Part shown: positions 1 through 6,399 of the stretch, one piece after another
Layout of the letters: every line of letters begins with the position of its first letter
How positions within the stretch are numbered: the first letter of the stretch is position 1
Source: Korarchaeum sp964519515
GTDB taxonomy: Archaea > Korarchaeota > Korarchaeia > Korarchaeales > Korarchaeaceae
NCBI GenBank assembly: GCA_964519515.1
Contig: CAZFIJ010000086.1
Coordinates: 1-16,723, forward strand
Direction of reading: 5' to 3'
Length of the DNA: 16,723 nucleotides
Program-made: the position numbers and the translations under genes
The notes under the pieces: generated by a model
What the model saw: only the letters and a program-made list of their open reading frames with translations
Databases searched by the model: none
Told to the model about the DNA's origin: nothing

Positions 1-125
1 ATTGCCGGAGTTTGAGCATTTATCACCTCCCAATCAGCTTTCCTCCTCCTCATCTCCTTGAACTCCTCGTCCTCCTTCTCCCACTCCTGAATGAGCTCGA
101 GGGGTGGCTCTATCTCCTCAACCAT
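1..125 (-). CDS. Second antitoxin-like protein, partial (cut by window start)
   Basis: The minus strand opens at an ATG (125-123) and stays open to the window edge, giving about 41 codons. The product begins MVEEIEPPLELIQEWEKEDE and then continues with EEFKEMRR, KADWE and INAQ, nearly identical to the N-terminal half of the antitoxin encoded at 661-882. It is therefore a paralogous copy. Its first 16 nt overlap the end of the PIN-like toxin gene, so the order on the minus strand is antitoxin, toxin, antitoxin. The first residues differ (an acidic, proline-containing extension instead of MKV), while the block from WEKEDEEF onward is conserved at both protein and DNA level. The C-terminal half lies outside the window. 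A second toxin may follow, but that is inference. The reading frame and the homology are directly visible. Confidence 0.75.
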   Translation of the reverse strand, partial: MVEEIEPPLELIQEWEKEDEEFKEMRRRKADWEVINAQTPA

Positions 126-661
126 TCACTGACCCTCTTCGCCACAGTATCGAGCCTTTTCTTATTGAAAATGTGCCTCGCGTCCTCCTCATACTCTCTC
201 CCGATCTCGAGGAACTCATCTAGAGAGTCAATATCGGTCAATCCGCTGTAAACGGAGTTCTCAAGGACTTCCAAGGAGGTCCAGACTTTCACTCTTGAGT
301 AGAGGGGATGGAATTGAGTCACTCTCAAGACTCCTAAATTCTCGCTGAGGAGGATAGATCCTGTCCTATGGGCGATCACTAAGCAGAGAAGATCTGGGCG
401 CTCTAGAGAGGGTAACCTCGGATCTAAGGAGACCTCCTCCCTGAGCTTGTTGTACTGCTTCTCATCATCCGAGGACCATGGATAGAGCCTCAAGAGACCG
501 CTCGCTAGGAGTGAGGAAGTGTACTCAATAGCTGGTGGGGATCTGAGCTGTAGAAGGGTCTCCTCATGGATCAAAATTAGATTGAAGAGCTTCTCGAGGA
601 GATCCCTCCTCCTATATCTGCTCCAATCTATTAAAAAACAAGCATCAGCGACTCCCCTCAC
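110..661 (-). CDS. PIN-domain-like ribonuclease toxin (VapC-type)
   Basis: A 183-residue protein that looks like a PIN-fold endoribonuclease, the toxin half of a VapBC-type pair. The N-terminus has the typical first strand and metal-binding Asp (VADACFLID, Asp6). A possible mid-domain acid is Glu46, and a second acidic cluster is at Pro89-Asp90 before the helix LLCLVIAHRTG. The usual last Asp strand is replaced by LLSEN (Glu107), so the active site is not textbook and could be weakened or use Glu. The gene starts with GTG at 661-659, overlapping by one base the TAG stop of the upstream antitoxin (TAGTG), which indicates translational coupling. Its 3' end overlaps a second antitoxin copy. A C-terminal extension (about residues 125-183, rich in charged residues) is longer than in minimal VapC proteins of about 130-140 residues. 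Family call from motifs; exact subfamily unknown. Confidence 0.65.
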   Translation of the reverse strand: MRGVADACFLIDWSRYRRRDLLEKLFNLILIHEETLLQLRSPPAIEYTSSLLASGLLRLYPWSSDDEKQYNKLREEVSLDPRLPSLERPDLLCLVIAHRTGSILLSENLGVLRVTQFHPLYSRVKVWTSLEVLENSVYSGLTDIDSLDEFLEIGREYEEDARHIFNKKRLDTVAKRVSEWLRR

Positions 662-882
662 TAGACCACCACTGGTATTTTCGCTCTCCTCCTGATCTCA
701 TCGAACTCATCTAGCGAGAGACCGGCGATCCTCGAGGCCACGTACCTATCGCCTCTCTCGATGAAGTAGATTAGAGCTGCCCTTATATGCGGAGGTTGAG
801 CATTTATGAACTCCCAATCAGCTTTACTCCTCCTCATCTCCTTGAACTCCTCGTCCTCCTTCTCCCACTCCTCGACTTTCAT
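661..882 (-). CDS. Small HTH-like antitoxin (UPF0175-like) paired with PIN toxin
   Basis: A small acidic protein of 73 residues from ATG 882, or 79 from ATG 900. The N-terminal part is a highly charged helix (WEKEDEEFKEMRR). The C-terminal part, ALIYFIERGDRYVASRIAGL followed by SLDEFDEIRRRAKIPVVV, resembles the short helix-turn-helix unit of UPF0175-type antitoxins (pattern A-L-x-L-Y-E-x-G...AA-x-L-A-G-x-S-x-x-E-F...GIP-x-V). It sits directly upstream of the PIN-like toxin with a one-base stop/start overlap, the usual antitoxin-first arrangement. I prefer the second ATG (882-880). The TATA-like element at 910-919 predicts transcription start near 889, which falls downstream of the first ATG (900-898) and leaves a very short leader before ATG 882. 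A near-identical copy of the first half occurs at 1-125. Confidence 0.6.
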   Translation of the reverse strand: MKVEEWEKEDEEFKEMRRSKADWEFINAQPPHIRAALIYFIERGDRYVASRIAGLSLDEFDEIRRRAKIPVVV

Positions 883-907
883 ACTCTCATGGAAAATCAT
901 AACTCAC

Positions 908-920
908 ATTTTAAATATAT
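908..920 (-). promoter_or_regulatory. TATA box of the toxin-antitoxin operon
   Basis: On the minus strand the sequence ATATATTTAAAAT lies 26-38 nt upstream of ATG 882 and 8-20 nt upstream of ATG 900. It is the only strong TATA-like element between the operon and the aminotransferase gene. Its centre (about 915) predicts a start site near 889, which favours the downstream ATG and an almost leaderless mRNA. Confidence 0.5.
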
Positions 921-1080
921 GCTCTTTACCGTCTTATCGAGGAGAATTCCTTTTTCTCGACGATTGGCTCTCGAAATCAGGGAATTAGTGAGCTAAGGTA
1001 AGATCAGCTCTCCTTCGGTCGAGAGTGCCTCGTCACTGACGTAGAGTCCCTCGGAGGGATCGCTAAATAGCCCGCTTAGG

Positions 1081-2184
1081 TTAACCGTAAAATTGCGATG
1101 TCGCCTCCCGGATCGCCGCGAAGAGCTCCCTTATATCCCTCTCATTTAGGACCCCATAGCTTATCCTGAAGTACTCCTTCTCCCCTCTGAATGCGGCTGC
1201 TGGCACTATCCCCACTACCGGATCCCAGTTGAGGAGTTTAATCGCTAACTCATTAGAATCAGGTACATCGGGATGCATTGAATAGAGGTAAAATGCGCCT
1301 CTGGGCTCTGGGAATATCAACTCGGATTTCTTAGCTTCCCTAACTATTTCATCCTTCAGTTTAGCGTAATGCCCTCTCACTTTCCGGAAGTAATCATCGC
1401 TCGCTGCTTCTATCATCCTCATCAAGATGAGCTGGGAGATCTCAGATACGCCTGCTGTCATTAAGTAGAGGATCCTCCCGATCAACTCGGGCCTCTCGAC
1501 TCCCCAGTATATGTAACCTATCCTCAACCCGGGTAGGGCGAAGGTCTTGCTGAAAGTATCCGCTATGACATCTCCAACTACCTCGACTCTCTCCCCGAAG
1601 TATATCTGAGAGTAAGCTGCGTCATTTATCAGTAATACGTTCCTCCTCCTCAATTCATCCCATAGATCCTCGAGCTCGGAATTAGGTGGGACGTGCCCAG
1701 TTGGATTATTCGGGTAGTTTATCACGACTCCTGAGACACCTTCCAATTTGCTGGAGACCTCATTGACTAGATCATCAGCTAGAGGATCGTAAGTTGAGAC
1801 TTGATACCCGAATTCGTTCGCGTGCTCGAAGTACTGAGGGAAGCCAGGAGCTGGGACTAGTACTCTCCCCTTCCTGATCTTAGAGGCAGCTAAAGTGGAT
1901 ATCAGTAAGGATTGAGCTCCTCCATTCGTTATGAATATCCTATCCTTCTCTAAATCCCTCCCCAAGAACTTATCCCCGAAATAAGATACGCTCTCCTTAG
2001 CGGCTTCAGTCCCGACGAAGGGCAAGTACTTCCTGCCTACATCTCCGATCTCCTTCAATATCTCGCTCAATTGAATAGGTGGCTCGTGGGAGGGCTCACC
2101 TATGTGGGCATTTACTACCCTCTTCCCCTCGCTCTCCTTCCTCTTGCAGGCATCGAATACATCCCTTATCGTCAGCATATGCAT
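1081..2184 (-). CDS. Class I/II PLP-dependent aminotransferase, last gene of the hydrogenase operon
   Basis: A 367-residue fold-type I aminotransferase, a typical length. Visible motifs: GGAQSLL before the small domain (about 88-94), NPTG at 160-163, the PLP-ring Asp188 with Tyr191 (LLINDAAYSQIYFG), the Schiff-base lysine in FSKTFALPG (Lys213), and LRIGY with Arg221, which usually contacts the PLP phosphate region. The enzyme should move an amino group between an amino acid and a 2-oxo acid in the cytosol; the substrate cannot be read from the sequence. The AGGTGA ribosome binding site overlaps the stop of the DUF89 gene, and the ATG follows that stop by 4 nt, so it belongs to the hydrogenase operon. 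A second ATG two codons on (MHM) is an alternative start. In this setting it plausibly feeds amino acid-derived 2-oxo acids into oxidation whose reductant the hydrogenase disposes of (inference). Confidence 0.9.
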   Translation of the reverse strand: MHMLTIRDVFDACKRKESEGKRVVNAHIGEPSHEPPIQLSEILKEIGDVGRKYLPFVGTEAAKESVSYFGDKFLGRDLEKDRIFITNGGAQSLLISTLAASKIRKGRVLVPAPGFPQYFEHANEFGYQVSTYDPLADDLVNEVSSKLEGVSGVVINYPNNPTGHVPPNSELEDLWDELRRRNVLLINDAAYSQIYFGERVEVVGDVIADTFSKTFALPGLRIGYIYWGVERPELIGRILYLMTAGVSEISQLILMRMIEAASDDYFRKVRGHYAKLKDEIVREAKKSELIFPEPRGAFYLYSMHPDVPDSNELAIKLLNWDPVVGIVPAAAFRGEKEYFRISYGVLNERDIRELFAAIREATSQFYG

Positions 2185-2188
2185 TCAC

Positions 2189-3040
2189 TCACCTGTAGAT
2201 TAAGACGATATCCCCTACGCTCGCGTTGAGGTCAGCAGCTACTACGGGGCACTTAACTAAGAGTATGTGAAATATCTCATTGAACTCCCCAAGAATCTCG
2301 TAGTTCCCCTGGCCCTTCGATATGACGAGATCGTGCTCCCTAATCCACTTCAGGACTTCTTCGCTCCTCCTATCCGGTCCGGTGCCCTCATCACCATTGC
2401 TGACTGTCCTCACTTCAACAGCATCTATATCTGAGAAACTGACGTAATAGAAGTCCTCTAGAGTAGCGTCGTTTATCATAGGCCCTCCCTTCACGACGAA
2501 AGTGAATCTCACTTCCCTGAGCGAGAGCATAGTCTCCACGAGTAGTTTATCGAGGACTATCTCACCAGCGTTATCAGAGAAGTAGAGGATCCTTGAAGCC
2601 CTCTGAAACTTCTCCTTCAGGAGGGGATAGTGATCGATACTCAAATCGGATTTGAGGACTCTATCGATAGTCCCCTTTAGATCGTACGATGTGTAAGGCC
2701 CGAAGTCGATCACGTTGCCAGCTATAGCTAACTTGACGGCAGTCCTGAGGGGGTCCTCACTAGACTCCACTATCCTCTCGCACTCCCCGTAGATGGATAG
2801 AGCTTCATCATTACTCCTCTTCTTGACTTCCCTGTAAGGGTCCCCACCAGCGTACTCCCTTATCACCCTCTGGACTACATAATCAATCTCAGGAGGGCTC
2901 AAATCCCAATCTAAAGATAGAAGATATGTCATGACTTCTCTCTGAGCTCTCTCAATTCTCGAGTCATCAATAGAAGAGAGCCTGAGGGCATTCACTACCT
3001 GCCTGAGGAAGCAGGGGATACAGTCAGGTCTGACTCTCAA
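2189..3040 (-). CDS. DUF89 / ARMT1-like family protein (predicted metal-dependent phosphatase)
   Basis: A 283-residue archaeal DUF89 protein. It has the family's N-terminal cysteine motif (RPDCIPCFLRQ, Cys7 and Cys10), the helical N-terminal domain, and the core metal/phosphate motifs FSDNAGE (Asp156, Asn157), KGGPMINDAT (Asn190, Asp191) and SKGQGNYE (Lys242), ending in the strand KCPVVAADL. Characterised DUF89 members are metal-dependent phosphatases acting on damaged or surplus sugar phosphates and related metabolites; the archaeal subgroup's substrate is not established. The start is TTG 3040-3038: an in-frame TGA lies two codons upstream, so nothing earlier is possible, and GGTGAG precedes it closely. 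The gene overlaps the protease gene upstream by 17 nt and ends 4 nt before the aminotransferase. The tight linkage to a hydrogenase protease suggests a role in maturation or cofactor/metabolite repair (inference). Confidence 0.88.
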   Translation of the reverse strand: MRVRPDCIPCFLRQVVNALRLSSIDDSRIERAQREVMTYLLSLDWDLSPPEIDYVVQRVIREYAGGDPYREVKKRSNDEALSIYGECERIVESSEDPLRTAVKLAIAGNVIDFGPYTSYDLKGTIDRVLKSDLSIDHYPLLKEKFQRASRILYFSDNAGEIVLDKLLVETMLSLREVRFTFVVKGGPMINDATLEDFYYVSFSDIDAVEVRTVSNGDEGTGPDRRSEEVLKWIREHDLVISKGQGNYEILGEFNEIFHILLVKCPVVAADLNASVGDIVLIYR

Positions 3041-3461
3041 AGCTCACCAACCTCATGACTCTATCGATGACCTCACTCACAGCTCTCTCCACTTCCTCAC
3101 TCAACCCCTCCCCCTCTCCCAAGCTCTTCGGTTGCACGCCTATCAGGATAGCCTCCTCAGGCCGGCCCATCGCTTCCCTGACTATCTTGAGGAAGCTCAG
3201 GGGTGAGAGGCCGTGAGTGGAAGACCTCATCTCTACTACATCGAGGTCCTCTACTCTCCCCTCTAGGACGCTCCCCGGCTCAGCTCCGAAATCGACAGCA
3301 TCTATTAAGATGACCCTATCGAAATCGGCTATTTGTAGGGGGAGGTCGGGGCCGGAGAGGAGCGCATCGACCCCTCTAGCCCTCAACTCCTCCCATACCC
3401 TGAAGCCCAGCCCATCATCTGATCTCATGGGGTTCCCGATGCAGATGACTAATGTCCTCAT
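3024..3461 (-). CDS. [NiFe] hydrogenase maturation endopeptidase (HycI-like, peptidase family M52)
   Basis: A 145-residue protein of normal M52 length. These cytosolic endopeptidases bind the nickel of a nearly mature large subunit and remove its C-terminal tail, which triggers closure of the active site. Visible family motifs are GNPMRSDDGLG (residues 9-19, with the metal-ligand acid at Asp15/Asp16), LIDAVDFG (Asp54/Asp57), STHGLSP (His83) and IGVQPKSLG (about 107-115). These match the HycI-type pattern of GN-x-x-x-x-DDG, D-A-x-D-x-G, TH and G-x-QP. The likely substrate is the large subunit encoded directly upstream, whose six-residue tail after His421 is still present in the gene. The ATG overlaps the large-subunit stop as ATGA, implying coupled translation. 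The 3' end overlaps DUF89 by 17 nt. Confidence 0.93.
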   Translation of the reverse strand: MRTLVICIGNPMRSDDGLGFRVWEELRARGVDALLSGPDLPLQIADFDRVILIDAVDFGAEPGSVLEGRVEDLDVVEMRSSTHGLSPLSFLKIVREAMGRPEEAILIGVQPKSLGEGEGLSEEVERAVSEVIDRVMRLVSFESQT

Positions 3462-4741
3462 ACTCTGATCCTAGTCAAGTGGACTGAGCAAGAGATACAG
3501 GGATCGTACGCCCTCACTAACATCTCCAACTTGAACTTGAGCTCATCATCGCTCAGATCCTTGAGATTCCTGACAGCTATCCTCAAGTACTTGTCCATGT
3601 TTGCAGCGTTCTGAGCGGTCGGAGTGACTAGGTTAGCGAATACCACTCTACCTTCGTCATCGAGTTTGTAGTGGTGATAAAGTAATCCTCTAGGGGCTTC
3701 GACGACTGCTATACCCTCCCCAGCCTTGGGCTTGACTTCTACCATGAGCTCATCCTTTATCCCCTCATCCAAGAGCCCATCTATTATATCTACGGCCCTC
3801 TGAACGCTATAGAGGAGCTCTATCGCTTGAGCTATGTTGTTGCTGAAGGGGTTCCTGGGGTCGACTCTATCCCTCAAGCTCTCGTAAGACTCCTTAGCCT
3901 CACCGTAGAGCTTCTTCTCGTTGAGGAGGAGTCTAGCTAGAGCTCCTGTCATGAAGCTACTTCCCTTGTAGCTAGAGTGCTTAGCGGAGGAATGCTCTAC
4001 CGTGACTTCATTCGTTAAATGCATGTAGTTCTCCACAGGGTGCCTGGTACCATCAGATACTAGGAGGTGATCCCCAGAGTAACCGTAATGCTCTCCGGGG
4101 TCTACAGCGATATAGAGATTATCATCTAAGGCATATTCGGGCATTTTCAGTGATGAGAATACCCTTATAGCCTCTCTAGCGCCATCGATAGAGCTCTTGA
4201 GTTGCTCGCTCAATCTCTCCAGATCCTCAGCTCTCGGGACCTTAGTGTAACCTCCGGGCTTCGTCACGACTCCGTGAACGGTCCTGCCAGTTATGACTTC
4301 TTTTATCGCATTCCCAGCTCTCTTGACCTTCAACCCGAGTTTCACAGTATCAGGGTACTGCGTTGCCATTCTTATAGCATCAGTGTAACCCAGGAAATCG
4401 GGTAGGGCGAGGAAGAAGAGGTGAAGGGCATGACTGTGTATCACATCCGCTATCAACTGGAGCTCCCTGAGCGCTTCGACTTGCTTATCCACCCTTATCC
4501 CCATCGCTTTCTCTATAGCCCTAGATGAAACCACTTGATAGGGATCGGGGCAGATAGAACATATCCTCGCTGTTATATCAGGGACCTCGTAGTAGCTCTT
4601 CCCTATCAATATACGCTCGAAGAACCTGGGTCCCTCATATATCCTTAAGACAGCTCTCTTTACAGCATCGCCCTCTATAACTACTTCTATGTCCCCGTGT
4701 CCCTCTACTCTCGCTAAATGCTCAACTACTACTTCCCTCAT
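3458..4741 (-). CDS. hydA: [NiFe] sulfhydrogenase large (alpha) subunit, group 3b type
   Basis: A 427-residue catalytic subunit of a cytosolic NAD(P)-linked hydrogenase that interconverts H2 with protons and electrons. The N-terminus carries RVEGHG with the proton-relay Glu13. The first active-site motif is RICSICPDPY (Cys61, Cys64) and the second is DPCISCSVH (Cys415, Cys418, His421). The active-site loop APRGLLYHHY is intact. All four nickel cysteines are present. After His421 a six-residue tail (LTRIRV) remains, which the adjacent endopeptidase should cleave. One oddity: the residue four after Cys64, normally His in CxxCxxxH, is Tyr68. The gene overlaps the small-subunit gene upstream and the protease gene downstream by 4 nt each (ATGA). 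The operon order beta, gamma, delta, alpha is the same as in the Pyrococcus sulfhydrogenases. Confidence 0.96.
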   Translation of the reverse strand: MREVVVEHLARVEGHGDIEVVIEGDAVKRAVLRIYEGPRFFERILIGKSYYEVPDITARICSICPDPYQVVSSRAIEKAMGIRVDKQVEALRELQLIADVIHSHALHLFFLALPDFLGYTDAIRMATQYPDTVKLGLKVKRAGNAIKEVITGRTVHGVVTKPGGYTKVPRAEDLERLSEQLKSSIDGAREAIRVFSSLKMPEYALDDNLYIAVDPGEHYGYSGDHLLVSDGTRHPVENYMHLTNEVTVEHSSAKHSSYKGSSFMTGALARLLLNEKKLYGEAKESYESLRDRVDPRNPFSNNIAQAIELLYSVQRAVDIIDGLLDEGIKDELMVEVKPKAGEGIAVVEAPRGLLYHHYKLDDEGRVVFANLVTPTAQNAANMDKYLRIAVRNLKDLSDDELKFKLEMLVRAYDPCISCSVHLTRIRV

Positions 4742-5514
4742 GACTTACCCCCCTCAATAAGAGATCTTAAATCCTTATATCTAGCTCCGAAGAGACTCAT
4801 CAAATCCAATATCCTCTCCCTATCATATCCTTTCCTCAGGAGCATCTCTAGCTCCCCAGATACGTTCGCCTCATCCCTTATGGGCCCTCTACAGCCTATG
4901 CATACGGTATTGTAGGATGGACATCTAGCATCGCAACCCGCTACTGTGATAGGGCCTAAGCAGGGCAGAGCTCTCTCCACTATCAAGCATGGGATCTCCC
5001 TCACTTTGCACTCTATACATACGGGATAATCGGGTAGCTCCGGCTTGACATCCCTCACTAGATCCATTAAAACTCTAGCAAACTCCTTCCCCTCTATAGG
5101 GCATCCTTGAATCTCATAATCCACTGGAACTACCTCAGAGACCCCTTTATGCTCCCCTAAGAAGCCATATAAGTTACTCTCCGTCTTATAGACAGATCTC
5201 ATGAGTTCCTTCCAATCCTGCCCAGTCGTAGAAGCTTGTATCCCTCCCCAGACGGCGCAATCCCCTAGAGCTACTAGTATCCCGCTATTCTCCCTTATCC
5301 TCTTTATGTACTCGAGATCCCTCTCAGTGGAGACGGAGCCCTCAACGAAAGCTATATCTACTTTCCCATCGTACTCCTTGCTGCTAGCTAACTTGAACTC
5401 AGCTATATCCACTAAGCTGAGGAGATCTAGTAGTACGTCTTCCATCCCTAAGATAGTGAGGTACTCACCTTGGCAACCTGTCAAAGAGTAGAAACCGGCC
5501 TTGAGCTTTCCCAT
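4738..5514 (-). CDS. hydD: Sulfhydrogenase small (delta) subunit, iron-sulfur electron relay
   Basis: A 258-residue small subunit that carries electrons from the NiFe site through three Fe-S clusters. Proximal-cluster ligands recognisable are Cys14 (TGCQGE), Cys86 (LGDC) and Cys138 (QGCP). The C-terminal half has the cysteine pattern of the sulfhydrogenase delta family: PVCIEC (166, 169), Cys176, PCLGP (185), GCDARCPS (194, 198) and CIGCRGP (205, 208). The normal second cysteine of the N-terminal CxxC is Glu17 here, so the proximal cluster either has a carboxylate ligand or is altered. The start codon abuts the hydG stop (TGAATG). The 3' end overlaps hydA by 4 nt. Assignment to the delta family is firm from the C-terminal pattern; the consequence of Glu17 is open. 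Confidence 0.95.
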   Translation of the reverse strand: MGKLKAGFYSLTGCQGEYLTILGMEDVLLDLLSLVDIAEFKLASSKEYDGKVDIAFVEGSVSTERDLEYIKRIRENSGILVALGDCAVWGGIQASTTGQDWKELMRSVYKTESNLYGFLGEHKGVSEVVPVDYEIQGCPIEGKEFARVLMDLVRDVKPELPDYPVCIECKVREIPCLIVERALPCLGPITVAGCDARCPSYNTVCIGCRGPIRDEANVSGELEMLLRKGYDRERILDLMSLFGARYKDLRSLIEGGKS

Positions 5515-6399
5515 TCAGATCGCCCCCCTAATAGAGAGGATATCGAAATAGGAGAAGACTGGCCCATCTTTGCAGACATAAGCTATCGAGCTAGCTCCCC
5601 CTATTATACAATGGCCGCACTTCCCCACCCCGCATCTCATCCTCCTCTCTAAGGTCACGTAAACCCTATCGGCGGGGAAGCCCCTCTTATCTAGTTCCTT
5701 CAGGACGAACTTGTACATAACTGGAGGACCCGCTACAACAGCGTAACTATTGCTCGGATCTATGTAGCTTTCCGCTAGATCAAATAGGACTGTTACAACC
5801 CCTTTCTTAATGAACTGAGGATGTCTCTTCATCATACTCTCATAGAACTCATCATCCTTCTCGAAGGAGATGAAGGACCTGAAGCCAGCTTCCCCCTTGA
5901 AGGGGCTCAGTACCTCATCCTTGAAGAGCGTCTCCTCATACCCCTTGACCCCGTAGAGCAGGTTGACCTCGCCGTATCTCTCCCTCCTATCTAAGATGTG
6001 CTGGAGGACTCCCCTGAGGGGGGCCATGCCCAGCCCTCCGGATATGAGGAGGACGTCGTGACCCTCCATCTCATCGACTGGGAACCAGTTGCCGAATGGA
6101 CCCCTTATTCCGACGACATCTCCGCTCTTAAGCTTGTGAAGTGCATTAGTTACCCTCCCAACCCTCCTGACGAGGAGCTCTAAGGGGCCGGGCCTGGTCC
6201 TGGATTTGCATATAGAGATAGTGGTCTCTCCAACTCCGTAAACGCTCACCTGGACGAATTGGCCTGGCATGTAGTTGAAGGACCTCTCCAGTTCTTCATC
6301 GATGAATTTGAGGCGGAAGAGCTTCTCTATACTCGTCATATCATTAACTTCCAATATCTCAGCTGGTTTCGGGATGAATTGCTCCTCTTGAAGCATCAT
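5515..6399 (-). CDS. hydG: Sulfhydrogenase gamma subunit, FAD/NAD(P)-binding oxidoreductase
   Basis: A 294-residue flavoprotein of the ferredoxin-NADP reductase superfamily, which passes electrons between the Fe-S chain of the hydrogenase and NAD(P)H. Domain order: FAD-binding barrel (about 20-105, with PGQFVQVSV, the FAD motif TTISIC and GIRGPFGNWFP), NAD(P)-binding domain (about 113-250, LLISGGLGMAPLRG and VVAGPP), and a C-terminal [2Fe-2S] site with Cys256, Cys261, Cys264 and Cys276 (MRCGVGKCGHC, YVCKDGPVF). This arrangement is diagnostic for sulfhydrogenase gamma and the related PyrK-type subunits. The cofactor preference (NADP against NAD) cannot be decided by eye. The ATG overlaps the hydB stop (ATGA), and the second codon is also ATG, so either could start the protein. 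Confidence 0.95.
   Translation of the reverse strand: MMLQEEQFIPKPAEILEVNDMTSIEKLFRLKFIDEELERSFNYMPGQFVQVSVYGVGETTISICKSRTRPGPLELLVRRVGRVTNALHKLKSGDVVGIRGPFGNWFPVDEMEGHDVLLISGGLGMAPLRGVLQHILDRRERYGEVNLLYGVKGYEETLFKDEVLSPFKGEAGFRSFISFEKDDEFYESMMKRHPQFIKKGVVTVLFDLAESYIDPSNSYAVVAGPPVMYKFVLKELDKRGFPADRVYVTLERRMRCGVGKCGHCIIGGASSIAYVCKDGPVFSYFDILSIRGAI

Noticed and set aside
12..251. Plus-strand frame with a Leu/Pro-rich start, and a similar one at 787-996
   Set aside because: Both are antisense shadows of the duplicated antitoxin sequence. Their mutual similarity only mirrors that duplication.
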